Assembly: GCF_029360705.1 (NCBI RefSeq) | Contig: NZ_JARKMX010000006.1 | Coordinates: 62,001-126,000, forward strand | Direction: 5' to 3' | DNA length: 64,000 bases | From: Paraflavitalea pollutisoli | GTDB taxonomy: Bacteria; Bacteroidota; Bacteroidia; Chitinophagales; Chitinophagaceae | Shown: positions 19,901-28,916 of the stretch, in pieces | How positions within the stretch are numbered: position 1 is the stretch's first letter | Layout: the number at the start of each line of letters is the position of its first letter | Made by a program: the position numbers and the translations under genes | The notes under the pieces: generated by a model | What the model saw: the letters and a program-made list of their open reading frames with translations, nothing else | Databases searched by the model: none | Told to the model about the DNA's origin: nothing

Positions 19901-20142
19901 GGTTGAACAATATTACGGTGGGTTATTCTTTGCCGAAGAATATTATCTCCAAAGCGCTGATGAGCCGCTTCCGGGTGTATGCTACGGTATACAACGCGTT
20001 CCTGTGGACCAAATACACCGGTTACGATCCCGAGGTAAGTGCCAACCGCAATACAGGTTACAATGCCCTGACGCCGGGCGTCGACTATTCGGGTTATCCG
20101 AAAAGCCGAACCTATACGGTGGGTCTTAATGTGACATTCTAA
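16918..20142 (+). CDS. SusC-like TonB-dependent transporter (pectin locus)
   Basis: Outer-membrane importer of 1074 residues. A signal peptide (MKRLLMLLVLFIASKALHAQ) is followed by a carboxypeptidase-D-like domain (about 22-100), the DDVVVIGYG TonB-box region, a plug (EALTGRIPGVMV, IRVRGGGSV, IIVDGFPVE, ARGANGVIIVTTKR) and a beta-barrel ending GLNVTF. It lacks an STN domain, so control is expected at the LacI-type site upstream and not through an ECF sigma factor. The SusD partner starts 31 bp later. The co-located pectate lyase and methylesterase indicate homogalacturonan fragments as cargo. Confidence 0.95.
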   Translation: MKRLLMLLVLFIASKALHAQNAVKGAVVDDSTGAPVPGVSVILEGTTNGAQTGTDGRFTIVIPATAKRPQLTFTSLGFVSQTIAVGSSTLINVRLRKNLSSLDDVVVIGYGTSKRKDLTGAISSLSGKELERIPVANAAEALTGRIPGVMVTTTDGAPGAEIVIRVRGGGSVTQDNSPLIIVDGFPVESMNDIATTDIESFDVLKDASASAIYGARGANGVIIVTTKRAKAGKTNISYNGFGQMRTFPRKLKVLSPYEFVLAQYEYARLRSQAEVDAFSKYFGVFEDLELYKAQKGTDWQEELFGHPQTSQQHNVSLAGGTDKTKINLSFTNNQDEGLMTGSSYARNYLSFKLNHEISKSLKFDAGVRYSRATTMGAGTSGQSSVRVSDGITTRPVNGLADQIVPDEVSQDQGDDYDQFLKSLIPPTKVVTQDYRRRLNNTLNLSAALSWNIMRGLNWRTDFNIDRVQDETRRYYGPLTGESRNVGGNLPLGEITDELRNGYRISNTLTYQFKLGKDHSFTVMGGQEMLDGDGVYKFMRAKYFAENLLPEKLFSNMSLGTVDRLSTHDRIGSSLLSFFGRVNYSFNSKFLAALTFRADGSSLFAEDNKWAYFPSASLAYRLSEEQFMRDIDFIDDLKFRVSYGEAGNNRVGLDRFKKTYAISDVRTIGFGDVANPYYVFASTELPNPSLRWETTVTRNAGLDFTLFKNKVTGSLDVYWNTTKDLLVAQPIPQTTGFSTQMINIGQTSNRGIELGLNATVLTKKDFTLNATFNIGTNTSKIDDLGGATQIVVGSNWASTDLKAQDDFRALVGETVGLMYGYVTDGFYTSDDFASNNGTTYVLKDKVPNAATVLGGISMRPGLLKLKDLDGDGFITADKDRQVIGKALPKFQGGFGLNTTFKGFDASVFFNFVYGNDVYNTGKIGLNMLYRNTYGNMLNTMNSNDRYKYIDANGALVTDLQKLAELNKDAKIWTPFSMGTASPVFHSWAVEDGSFIRLNNITVGYSLPKNIISKALMSRFRVYATVYNAFLWTKYTGYDPEVSANRNTGYNALTPGVDYSGYPKSRTYTVGLNVTF

Positions 20143-20173
20143 CAGCACCTCTCAACACCGAAAAACTATTTGT

Positions 20174-22003
20174 ATGAAACGACTTGCTATATACAGCCTT
20201 GCGCTACTGCCACTGGTTGCAGGATCCTGTAAGAAATTCCTCAATAAGGAATTTGAATCTTCTTTCACCCCGGATTATATCTATGGCAATGAGACGGATG
20301 CCAAGAAGGCCGTTAACGCGGTGTATGCCCTGTTTAACCAGGATGCCTTCACTTCCCGGGTGTCTAACAACTTCACCGGCAACTCCGATGTGGAAGTGGG
20401 TGGGGTAGGTGCCACTCCTGACAACTCGCGCCGGGATATCTGGTCTTTCGAAGCGACCAGCGCCAACCAGGATCTGCTCACTGTCTGGAACAATGCCTAC
20501 AATGCCATCAACCGTGCGAATGATTGTGTGGATGGTATCGTTGCCAATGCTGCCTATAAAACCAATCCTGCGCTGAAACAGCTGGCTGGCGAAGCAGCTA
20601 CCTTGCGTGCCTATTGGTATTACCTGTTGATGAACCATTGGGGAGATGTTCCTTTCTCCATCAAGTCAACTACTGCAGGTGATAATTTCTTCCTGCCCCG
20701 CACGGGCCGCGACAGCATACTGACCTATCTCATTAATGACCTCAAGAAGTTTGAACCCGATATGATGTGGGCCAGTGACCTGGATTTTGGTATCGAGCGC
20801 ATCAACCGCGAATTCGTGTTGGGTATGATCTCCCGGCTGTCGCTGATGCGCGGTGGTTACTGGTTGTATCCTGATATGAAGATGAGACGGATGCCCGACT
20901 ACCTCGACTATTACAAGATCGCCAACGACGCTTGTAAGAAGCTGATCGAATTGAAACCGCATACGCTGACGCCCAATTTCAAAGAGATCTTCTACAACGA
21001 ATGCCAGGGCTTAACACCACTGGGTATGGATGTGTTGTATGAGGTGGCCTTCCATCCCGGCTTTGGTGATGTGGGTTGGTGCAATGGCGTACGTGTGGAT
21101 GCAGGCGCCCATGCCTATGGTTCTGGTTCCAATTACCTGAGTTTACCACCCAGTTACTATTACTCCTTCGATACGCTCGATAAACGCCTGGAGACTACCT
21201 GCTCGATCGTCTATTTTGATGGTACCCTGCAGGAAATTCCTACCGCGGTTACTGGCATTGCTCCCGGCAAGTGGAACCGCCTGTGGCTGAAAACTGCCCC
21301 CGGTTCTGCTTCAGCCAAAGGAACCGGTATCAACTGGCCGCTGATGCGCTACAGCGATGTATTGCTGATGTTGGCCGAAACGGAAAACGAGATCAATGGA
21401 GCGCCTACGGCTACTGCGAAAGATGCCCTGGCGCAGGTACGTAAACGTGCTTTCGATGCCGCCAACTGGAGCGAAAAGGTCGATGCCTATATTGCTGCCC
21501 GCTCGTCCAAAGAAACATTCTTTGAAGCGATCGTGGATGAGCGTGCCTGGGAGTTTGGTGGTGAGTGTCTGCGTAAATATGATCTGGCCAGATGGAACAA
21601 CTACGGCCAAAAGATCGTGGAAGCCAAACAAATGATGGCCGAACTGGGAGCTGATGCCTTTGCCGGAACCGGTACTTACGCCAATTATCCCGACTATCTC
21701 TACTACAAAAAGACGGTAGGCAAAACGGCTGCTTTCTATTCCAAATACAGAAAGCCTGCTGTAGCACCACCGGTGGTTGATTTGCCAGCCAAAGGAGATA
21801 ATCCCGATGGCTATATCCGTGTAACCTGGACACGTGGATTGTGGAACAATACAACCAGTCAGCCTGGCGACTTCATCGTGCGCAGCTGGAGAGGGTATGC
21901 TGACAACAGTGGTGCAGAGGCTGTAAAATACATATTGCCTTTACATGGTTCTGTGATCACCAATAGCCAGGGCACACTGAGAAACGACGGATACGGATAC
22001 TAA
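20174..22003 (+). CDS. SusD/RagB-like glycan-binding lipoprotein (pectin locus)
   Basis: Surface lipoprotein of 609 residues with lipidation Cys19 (LLPLVAGSCKKFLNKEF). SusD hallmarks include the N-terminal KKFLNKEFESSF, the helix pair LRAYWYYLLMNHWGDVPF, LMRYSDVLLMLAETENEINGA and VDERAWEFGGECLRKYDLARW. It forms the lid of the SusC transporter 31 bp upstream. The next gene begins 11 bp after its stop, consistent with one operon through the hydrolases. Confidence 0.95.
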   Translation: MKRLAIYSLALLPLVAGSCKKFLNKEFESSFTPDYIYGNETDAKKAVNAVYALFNQDAFTSRVSNNFTGNSDVEVGGVGATPDNSRRDIWSFEATSANQDLLTVWNNAYNAINRANDCVDGIVANAAYKTNPALKQLAGEAATLRAYWYYLLMNHWGDVPFSIKSTTAGDNFFLPRTGRDSILTYLINDLKKFEPDMMWASDLDFGIERINREFVLGMISRLSLMRGGYWLYPDMKMRRMPDYLDYYKIANDACKKLIELKPHTLTPNFKEIFYNECQGLTPLGMDVLYEVAFHPGFGDVGWCNGVRVDAGAHAYGSGSNYLSLPPSYYYSFDTLDKRLETTCSIVYFDGTLQEIPTAVTGIAPGKWNRLWLKTAPGSASAKGTGINWPLMRYSDVLLMLAETENEINGAPTATAKDALAQVRKRAFDAANWSEKVDAYIAARSSKETFFEAIVDERAWEFGGECLRKYDLARWNNYGQKIVEAKQMMAELGADAFAGTGTYANYPDYLYYKKTVGKTAAFYSKYRKPAVAPPVVDLPAKGDNPDGYIRVTWTRGLWNNTTSQPGDFIVRSWRGYADNSGAEAVKYILPLHGSVITNSQGTLRNDGYGY

Positions 22004-22014
22004 AACTAACCAAC

Positions 22015-23583
22015 ATGCAAATCAAACGTTCTATAATAAAGCTGTTATGCGCCTGCTTGTGTGCAGGGCTGCTGCTCGCTGCCTGTAAGAAAGATGACAT
22101 GACGGAAAAGGTGCGGATGTTCAGGCCCGTCATCAAAGCGCCGTTGGCGTCTGAAGGCAACTGGATCGAAGTCAGCTGGCAGGCGATCAAAGATGCTCAA
22201 TCTTATACGGTGCAGATCAGTACCGATACTTTCAAAACGGTGGGTGTTTCGGCACAGGCCGATTCTGGATTGTATGTATTTGAGAACCTGGCCTGGGACA
22301 AAATGTACTGGGTGCGGGTACGCGCGAATGCGACCGACACGGTTTTCAGTTCCAAATGGGCTACCCTGGGCTCCATCAAAACGATGAAGTTCCCCACGAT
22401 CCTGAAGTCGCCGGCGATCAGCGACCTTACCCAGGAAGCGGTACGTATACGGTGGGCATCGGATGGTGCAGCCGTCACCTCTCTCAAAGTGAAATTGCTC
22501 TCGGATAGCTCGTTCGTGAAAGATATACCCTTGACGTCGGATGATGTCGCCAATGAATTTAAAGTAGTGGACGGTTTGAAAGATGGTACTGCTTACCTGA
22601 TCTATCTTTACAGTGGCACAACGATCCGTGGGTGGGAAACTTATAAGACGAAGGCAAAACCAACAGGTACGATCATTGATCTGCGTACTGCAGAATACAA
22701 GCCCAGCCTTTTGGCAGATACCCTGCCTGACCTGGACGCAGGCAGCATCGTATTGCTGAAACGTGGTCAGCTGTACGAGATTGGCGGTACCATCAACCTG
22801 GCCAAATCGCTCACCATCATGAGTGCCGAAGATTTTACGACAACGGAACGGGCTACTATCTTATTCAAAGCCAATTTCAACATCGTAGCCGGTAGTGTAA
22901 TCGATCTGCTGTCTTTCTCCGATCTCAATATGTACAGCGATAGCTACACAGGTCGGTATGTCTTCAATATCAATGCGGCCTGTACCATCGGTAAGATCCA
23001 GTTTGAGGCTTGCAGTGCCAAGGTGTTCCGTGGTTTCACCAGGTTGCAGTCTGCCGTAATGACCGTATCGGAATTTGTGATCAACAACTGTGTACTCGAT
23101 AGCATTGCCGATTATGGTGTCGTCAACGTGGACAACGCCAACTGTAAGATCAATGATATAAAGATCACCAACAGCACCATTTCAAGGGCGCAAAAAGTAG
23201 TAGCCGGTAAGCAGGCTGCCAATACGCTCACCATGGAGAACCTGACCTTTAATGAAGCGGCACGCGGTGGTAACTTCATTGTCGACTTCAATGGCGTAGC
23301 GATCAATACCGTCAGTTTCAAGAATAACATCATTGGGGTTGGCCTGGCCAATGGCAGTAATGTTACGGTGAATGGTATTCGTATCAGCACGGGTAATATC
23401 GAGACGACGAACAACTATGCGACCAAAGACTTTGTGGCAGGTACCAATCCGATTGCCGGTTTGACACCTTATGCCAAGAATGCTTCGGAACTGTTTACCG
23501 ATCCGGCCAATGCCAATTTCAAGATCAAGGACAATACCTTCCCCGGACGGGCCACCGCTGGTGATCCGCGCTGGAGGCCTTAA
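22015..23583 (+). CDS. Lipoprotein with FN3 and beta-helix regions (DUF4957/DUF5123-like)
   Basis: A 522-residue lipoprotein (Cys24 in LLLAACKKDD). Residues about 40-215 form two fibronectin-III-like modules (WIEVSWQAIKDAQSYTVQISTD; EAVRIRWASDGAAVTSLKVKL). The C-terminal half is a right-handed beta-helix with many short Asn/Val strands (FVINNCVLDSIADYGVVNVD, NTLTMENLTFNEAARGG) ending in a proline- and Arg-rich DPRWRP. This matches the DUF4957/DUF5123 proteins that follow SusC/SusD in pectin loci and are thought to bind pectin at the surface. No catalytic acid cluster of a polysaccharide lyase is obvious. Confidence 0.8.
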   Translation: MQIKRSIIKLLCACLCAGLLLAACKKDDMTEKVRMFRPVIKAPLASEGNWIEVSWQAIKDAQSYTVQISTDTFKTVGVSAQADSGLYVFENLAWDKMYWVRVRANATDTVFSSKWATLGSIKTMKFPTILKSPAISDLTQEAVRIRWASDGAAVTSLKVKLLSDSSFVKDIPLTSDDVANEFKVVDGLKDGTAYLIYLYSGTTIRGWETYKTKAKPTGTIIDLRTAEYKPSLLADTLPDLDAGSIVLLKRGQLYEIGGTINLAKSLTIMSAEDFTTTERATILFKANFNIVAGSVIDLLSFSDLNMYSDSYTGRYVFNINAACTIGKIQFEACSAKVFRGFTRLQSAVMTVSEFVINNCVLDSIADYGVVNVDNANCKINDIKITNSTISRAQKVVAGKQAANTLTMENLTFNEAARGGNFIVDFNGVAINTVSFKNNIIGVGLANGSNVTVNGIRISTGNIETTNNYATKDFVAGTNPIAGLTPYAKNASELFTDPANANFKIKDNTFPGRATAGDPRWRP

Positions 23584-23610
23584 CGACAACGATCCATACC
23601 AAGGTTATAC

Positions 23611-25038
23611 ATGAAAACGATGAGAAGCACCCTATTGAGTAAAGCCTTTGTTGTTGCCTGTATCGTGTCCTGCAGCGCCCAGCAAAAAAGCGCTACGGTG
23701 ATACCTGGCGATAAACCCATCGCCTTTCCCGGCGCAGAAGGTTTTGGTCAGTATGCAACAGGCGGCCGAGGGGGAAAGATATATATCGTTACCAACCTCA
23801 ACGATGGCGGCCCCGGGAGTTTCCGGGAGGCCGCCATCGCCAAAGGACCCCGTACCATCGTCTTTGCGGTATCGGGCACCATACACCTCGAAAGCAATTT
23901 GGGGATTGCCGCCAATGTCACCATTGCGGGGCAGTCCGCCCCGGGAGATGGGATCTGTATTGCCGACCAGCCCGTATCCATCGCCGGCGACAACATCATT
24001 ATCCGTTATCTGCGTATCCGCATGGGCGATAAATACCAGAAGGGCGGTATGGTGGATGGGAATGGCGCCGATGATGCCCTGAGTGGTACACGCCGCAAGC
24101 ACATCCTCATCGATCATTGCAGCTTGAGCTGGAGCACCGACGAGGTGATGTCGATTTACGCAGGCGACAGCTCTACCCTGCAATGGAACCTGCTGGCCGA
24201 GCCACTCAATTACAGTTATCATTTTGAGACTGGTGATAAGGATTATGAGCACCATGGTTATGGTGGTATCTGGGGTGGCAAACACCTGTCGGCCCACCAC
24301 AACCTTATCGCACACTGCAACAGCCGCACGCCCCGCTTTGAAGGAATTCGCAATGCGCCGGAAGAAAATGTAGATTACCGCAACAATGTTATCTACAATT
24401 GGGGGCACAACAATACGTACGCCGGTGAAGGTGGCCGCTATAACATCGTCAACAATTATTACAAATACGGACCGTCCACCAGCAAGCAGATACGGTCGCA
24501 ATTGCTGAACCCCTATAACCGGAACGATATTCCTTATGGCAAGTTTTATGTGAACGGGAACTATGTAGATGGAGCGACAGCGGTCACTGCCGACAACTGG
24601 CTCGGGGTGCGACTGGGCAACGGCAAGGATAAGGACGATCCCGCACAGGCAAAACTTGAACAGCCTTTTTCCATTGTACCGGTAACCACACAGTCCGCAG
24701 AAAAAGCCTACGAACTGGTATTGCGGCAGGTGGGTGCCATCCGGCCCAAACGCGATACGATGGACCAGCGCATCGTGAAGAATGTGGAGGATAGAACAGG
24801 TGGTTTGATAGATGTGCAGGGCGGTTTTCCGCACGGCACAGCTTACGAGCTTACAATCAGTGCCTGGCCTGCGTTACATTCTATCGCAGCCCCCACAGAT
24901 ACAGATAAAGATGGCATCCCCGATGCCTGGGAGCAAAAACACCAATTGAATCCCAACAATCCGGCTGATGGAAATTTGTACACCTTGCACAAAGGATACA
25001 CCAACCTGGAAATGTACCTGAATGAACTGGCACAATAA
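23611..25038 (+). CDS. PL1 pectate lyase
   Basis: Secreted or surface pectate lyase of 475 residues that cleaves homogalacturonan by beta-elimination. A signal peptide with a possible lipobox (VVACIVSCSAQ) precedes the PL1 beta-helix: FPGAEGFGQYATGGRGG, VTIAGQSAPGDGICI, IIRYLRIRMGD, LIDHCSLSWSTDEVMSIY and SRTPRFEGIRNAPEENVDYRNNVIYNWG. These are the motifs of the PL1 pectate lyases of Bacteroidota. The C-terminus carries a calcium-loop segment DTDKDGIPDAWEQKHQLNP, a common anchor in this group. The unsaturated products feed GH105 and KduI/KduD further along the locus. Confidence 0.92.
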   Translation: MKTMRSTLLSKAFVVACIVSCSAQQKSATVIPGDKPIAFPGAEGFGQYATGGRGGKIYIVTNLNDGGPGSFREAAIAKGPRTIVFAVSGTIHLESNLGIAANVTIAGQSAPGDGICIADQPVSIAGDNIIIRYLRIRMGDKYQKGGMVDGNGADDALSGTRRKHILIDHCSLSWSTDEVMSIYAGDSSTLQWNLLAEPLNYSYHFETGDKDYEHHGYGGIWGGKHLSAHHNLIAHCNSRTPRFEGIRNAPEENVDYRNNVIYNWGHNNTYAGEGGRYNIVNNYYKYGPSTSKQIRSQLLNPYNRNDIPYGKFYVNGNYVDGATAVTADNWLGVRLGNGKDKDDPAQAKLEQPFSIVPVTTQSAEKAYELVLRQVGAIRPKRDTMDQRIVKNVEDRTGGLIDVQGGFPHGTAYELTISAWPALHSIAAPTDTDKDGIPDAWEQKHQLNPNNPADGNLYTLHKGYTNLEMYLNELAQ

Positions 25039-25123
25039 AGGCATGCGCCATGGGATGGTACGGGATAGCTCTCGCGGTCAATAATTGTATTTTGCCGGTT
25101 TCGACAATAGATAGCTTACGACC

Positions 25124-26113
25124 ATGAAGAAAATTTTTTGCCTCCTGCTGAGTTGCCTGATGATCTCATTACAGATGATCGGTCAGCCAACGACCTACCC
25201 CACCTCATTTACCGTTGCACAAGATGGGAGCGGTAACTTCAAAACGATCCAGGAAGCTGTGAATGCGGTACGTGATCTGTCGCAACAACAGGTGACCATC
25301 CACATCAAAAAAGGTGTATACAAAGAAAAGCTGGTCATCCCTTCCTGGAAATGCAGGATATCGCTGTTGGGAGAAGACAAGGACAGCACCATCATCACCA
25401 ACAGCGATTACTCGGGAAAGGCCTATGCGGGTCTTGATTTCGTAGGTCGCGACAAATACAGCACGTATACTTCCTATACTGTATTGATCCAGGGCAATGA
25501 CTGCACGGCCGAAAACCTGACCATCCGGAATGATGCCGGACGGGTAGGGCAGGCGGTAGCGCTGCATGTGGAAGGAGATCGATTCGTGATGTCCAACTGC
25601 AAGCTGATGGGTAACCAGGATACCTTGTACGCTGCTACGGAAACCAGCCGGCAGTGGTACCGCGATTGTTTTATCGAAGGCACCACCGATTTCCTGTTCG
25701 GCGAAGCGACAGTCGTCTTTCAACGCTGCACGATCAAAAGCCTCAGCAATTCTTATATCACGGCGGCGGCCACCACGGCTCGTCAGCGTTTTGGGTTCGT
25801 ATTCTTCGATTGTACGCTTGTTGCTGATAGTGCCGCTAAGAAAGTTTTTCTCGGCCGACCGTGGAGGCCCAACAGCAAGACTGTTTTCCTGAACACAACA
25901 ATGGGTGACCACATTGTCAAAGAGGGTTGGAACAATTGGGGAAATGCGGAGAATGAAAAGACCGTCTTGTACGCGGAATACCAAAGCGTGGGTCCGGGTG
26001 GGCAGGCTGGTCAACGTGTATCATGGTCGCGCCAGCTGAGTGCCAAACAAGCAAAACAATATACTTTTAAACATATTTTCGGCGATTGGGAGCCAGCCGT
26101 AAACCCACAATAA
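25124..26113 (+). CDS. CE8 pectin methylesterase
   Basis: A 329-residue pectinesterase that removes methyl groups from homogalacturonan so that PL1 and GH28 can act. The signal peptide ends near MIGQ. Catalytic signatures of the right-handed beta-helix family are all present: D166 in MGNQDTLYA (acid/base), D189 in EGTTDFLFGEA (nucleophile), and R245/W247 in LGRPWRP. Length is normal for bacterial CE8. It is 85 bp behind the pectate lyase and 21 bp ahead of the dehydrogenase gene. Confidence 0.94.
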   Translation: MKKIFCLLLSCLMISLQMIGQPTTYPTSFTVAQDGSGNFKTIQEAVNAVRDLSQQQVTIHIKKGVYKEKLVIPSWKCRISLLGEDKDSTIITNSDYSGKAYAGLDFVGRDKYSTYTSYTVLIQGNDCTAENLTIRNDAGRVGQAVALHVEGDRFVMSNCKLMGNQDTLYAATETSRQWYRDCFIEGTTDFLFGEATVVFQRCTIKSLSNSYITAAATTARQRFGFVFFDCTLVADSAAKKVFLGRPWRPNSKTVFLNTTMGDHIVKEGWNNWGNAENEKTVLYAEYQSVGPGGQAGQRVSWSRQLSAKQAKQYTFKHIFGDWEPAVNPQ

Positions 26114-26134
26114 GTTGATAATATTGTATTCATT

Positions 26135-27151
26135 ATGAAGTCATTGATCTGCATCGCACCCGGACAGTTTGAATACCGTGACAAGGAACAACCACAGCCT
26201 GCACCGGGGCAGGCCCTGATCCGTATCCGCCGCATTGGTGTCTGTGGTACCGACCTGCACGCCTTCGAAGGCACCCAACCATTTTTTACGTATCCCCGCA
26301 TACTGGGCCATGAACTGGCTGGCGAACTCGTCGATACCGGTGGCGCTGTAGGTTTCGAAAAAGGAGAGACGGTTTCCTTTATACCCTATTTCAATTGTGG
26401 CACCTGTATTGCCTGCCGCAACGGTAAACCCAATTGCTGCACCAATATCAAGGTGTGTGGCGTGCATGTAGATGGCGGTATGGTGGAATACCTGGCTGTA
26501 CCTGCCGATAAATTATTACATGGCGAAGAGCTCGGCTTCGATGCACTAGCATTGGTAGAGCCGCTGGCCATTGGCGCCCATGGATTACGCCGGGCAGGGG
26601 TAGAAGCTGGTGAATTTGTGCTGGTCGTAGGGGCGGGTCCTATTGGACTGGGTATAATTGCCCTGGCCAATATTGCAGGTGCCCAGGTGATCGCACTCGA
26701 TGTCAACGAGCACAGGCTATCCTTTTGTCGCAACAAGCTGGGGGTGCAATATACCATCAATGGTGCCCAAGAAGACGTGGTGGCCCGGTTACAGGCCATC
26801 ACCAACGGGGATATGCCTACAGTGGTGGTAGATGCAACTGGTAATGGCAAGGCGATCAACAATGCTTTCCAGTATATGGCGCATGGCGCCCGGTACGTGT
26901 TGGTGGGTTTACAGAAAGGCGATATCTCCTTCCCGCATCCGGAATTTCACAAACGGGAAGCGACGCTGATGAGCAGCCGCAATGCCACTCGCGAGGATTT
27001 TGAGCATGTGATCCGCTGCATCCGGAACCAGCAGATTGATCCCCTCACTTTTATTACCCATACGGTTCCTTTTAAAGCTACCAAAGACCAGTTTGCCGGT
27101 TGGCTCGATCCCGCCAACGGCGTGATCAAAGCTATGGTAGCCATCGACTAG
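26135..27151 (+). CDS. Zinc-dependent MDR dehydrogenase, probably sugar-acid/polyol oxidising
   Basis: Cytosolic medium-chain dehydrogenase of 338 residues. Catalytic zinc motif GVCGTDLHAFEG and GHELAGELVDTG, structural zinc cluster CGTCIACRNGKPNCC, and Rossmann motif VGAGPIGLG are intact. The relatives I recognise by pattern are sorbitol/threonine/galactonate-type dehydrogenases. Placed between CE8 and GH43 in a pectin locus, it may oxidise a pectin-derived sugar or sugar acid; an L-galactonate 5-dehydrogenase-like role that yields tagaturonate for UxaB is one option, but this is speculation from context. Confidence 0.85.
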   Translation: MKSLICIAPGQFEYRDKEQPQPAPGQALIRIRRIGVCGTDLHAFEGTQPFFTYPRILGHELAGELVDTGGAVGFEKGETVSFIPYFNCGTCIACRNGKPNCCTNIKVCGVHVDGGMVEYLAVPADKLLHGEELGFDALALVEPLAIGAHGLRRAGVEAGEFVLVVGAGPIGLGIIALANIAGAQVIALDVNEHRLSFCRNKLGVQYTINGAQEDVVARLQAITNGDMPTVVVDATGNGKAINNAFQYMAHGARYVLVGLQKGDISFPHPEFHKREATLMSSRNATREDFEHVIRCIRNQQIDPLTFITHTVPFKATKDQFAGWLDPANGVIKAMVAID

Positions 27152-27182
27152 TCATCCAATCTTTTTGTTAAAATACTGCTTC

Positions 27183-28826
27183 ATGCGTTCTACGTTTGCC
27201 CTTGCTATCATTGCCTGTTTGTCGACCTCAACCGTACCTGTCCATGCCCAATCGGGTGCCGCCGTTTCCAAAGTATGGGTGGCCGATAACGGCAACGGTA
27301 CGTATAAGAACCCCGTGATCGACGCTGACTATTCGGACCCGGACGCTATCCGGGTGGGCGAAGATTATTACATGATCGCTTCCAGCTTCGATGCCATTCC
27401 CGGACTGCCGATCCTGCATTCGAAAGACCTGGTCAACTGGACATTGATCGGTCACGCCTTGCACCGCCAGCTGCCCTTCGATCATTTTTCCAAAACACAA
27501 CATGGCAATGGGGTATGGGCGCCTGCCATTCGCTACCACAAAGGCGAATTCTATATTTACTCGCCCGACCCGGACTTTGGTATCTACGTGATCAAAGCAA
27601 AAAACATACGCGGTCCCTGGAGTGAACCTATCCTGGTAGAAGGTGGTAAGGGATTGATCGATCCTTGTCCATTTTGGGATGAAGATGGTAAGGTATACCT
27701 CACGCATGCTTATGCGGGCAGCCGCGCGGGCATCAAAAGTGTGATCGTTGTGAAAGAAATGAATGCCGAAGGCACCCGGGTAACCAGCACAGGTAAACTG
27801 GTCTATGATGGCCATGCTACCGATCCGACCATCGAGGGACCTAAGGTGTACAAACGCAACGGATACTATTACCTGTTTGCGCCCGCAGGCGGTGTCTCCA
27901 CCGGTTGGCAACTGGTGCTACGCTCGAAAAACATCTATGGCCCCTATGAACGCAAGGTAGTGATGGACCAGGGCAGCACGCCCATCAACGGTCCCCACCA
28001 GGGTGCCTGGGTCAATACGCCGGGGGGCGAAGACTGGTTCCTGCATTTCCAGGACAAAGACGCGTATGGAAGGGTGGTACACCTGCAACCCATGAAATGG
28101 GTCAACAACTGGCCGGTGATCGGGGTCGATAAAGACGGAGATGGTAAAGGGGAGCCTGTGTTGGTGTACAAGAAGCCGGCGGTGGGCAAAACCTATCCGG
28201 TGGCCACACCTGCCGACAGTGATGAGTTCAACGGACGCTTGCTGGGACTGCAATGGCAATGGCAGGCCAATCCCAAAGCGACCTGGTCCTTCCTCGATCC
28301 TTCCTGTGGGGTGTTACGCCTGTATTCCGATAAGATCCCGGATTCGGCCAGGAACCTGTGGGAGGTGCCCAATGTATTGTTGCAGAAATGGCCAACCCAG
28401 ACTTTCGATATGACCACACGCCTCACGTTCACGCCCAATCCAAAACTGGAGAACGAAAAAGCAGGGCTGGTCGTGATGGGGCTCAGCTATGCAGCCATCT
28501 CGCTGAAGAACAAGAAAGACGGTATCTGGCTCGTATACAATACCTGTAAGGATGCCGCCAAAGGAACGGCTGAAACGGAAAAAGTGCTCACACGCCTGGG
28601 TGACAGTTCCGTTACCGTTACGCTCCGGGTACGGGTGCTGCCAGGTGCCATATGTCGTTTTGGTTACAGTACCGATGGGAATAGTTTTACCGACTTAGAT
28701 ACTGATTTTCAAGCTGAGCCGGGCCGTTGGATCGGTGCTAAAACAGGCTTGTACTGTACCCGCCCGGGACAAACCAACGATGCCGGTTTTGCAGATGTGG
28801 ACTGGTTCCGGGTAACCAAACCCTGA
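27183..28826 (+). CDS. GH43 glycosidase with C-terminal beta-sandwich
   Basis: About 547 residues from ATG 27183, which opens a signal peptide (RSTFALAIIACLSTSTVPVHAQ); the in-frame TTG at 27165 adds six unlikely residues. The five-bladed propeller triad is visible: D52 in DYSDPDAIRVG (base), D160 in LIDPCPFWDEDG (pKa modulator), E218 in TIEGPKVYKRNG (acid). Residues about 350-547 form the beta-xylosidase-type C-terminal sandwich (FNGRLLGLQWQWQANPK, ENEKAGLVVMG). It probably removes arabinose or xylose side chains from pectic arabinan or xylogalacturonan. It ends the PL1/CE8 operon. Confidence 0.9.
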   Translation: MRSTFALAIIACLSTSTVPVHAQSGAAVSKVWVADNGNGTYKNPVIDADYSDPDAIRVGEDYYMIASSFDAIPGLPILHSKDLVNWTLIGHALHRQLPFDHFSKTQHGNGVWAPAIRYHKGEFYIYSPDPDFGIYVIKAKNIRGPWSEPILVEGGKGLIDPCPFWDEDGKVYLTHAYAGSRAGIKSVIVVKEMNAEGTRVTSTGKLVYDGHATDPTIEGPKVYKRNGYYYLFAPAGGVSTGWQLVLRSKNIYGPYERKVVMDQGSTPINGPHQGAWVNTPGGEDWFLHFQDKDAYGRVVHLQPMKWVNNWPVIGVDKDGDGKGEPVLVYKKPAVGKTYPVATPADSDEFNGRLLGLQWQWQANPKATWSFLDPSCGVLRLYSDKIPDSARNLWEVPNVLLQKWPTQTFDMTTRLTFTPNPKLENEKAGLVVMGLSYAAISLKNKKDGIWLVYNTCKDAAKGTAETEKVLTRLGDSSVTVTLRVRVLPGAICRFGYSTDGNSFTDLDTDFQAEPGRWIGAKTGLYCTRPGQTNDAGFADVDWFRVTKP

Positions 28827-28831
28827 GGGAT

Positions 28832-28854
28832 CGGTAACGATTGCGTAAATAAAA
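28832..28854 (+). promoter_or_regulatory. Second copy of the candidate LacI-type box
   Basis: CGGTAACGATTGCGTAAA followed by TAAAA lies just past the GH43 stop and 63 bp before the ECF sigma-factor gene. It matches the right half of the site at 16680-16715 with one change in the first 18 bases, and the flanking TAAAA is also kept. No matching left half is present, so binding here would be to a single extended half-site. Confidence 0.5.
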
Positions 28855-28916
28855 TCAGGATATTGCTGTAGATTTAACGCTAATCTCCCTACACTTGTCG
28901 GGACGATTGTAAACCT

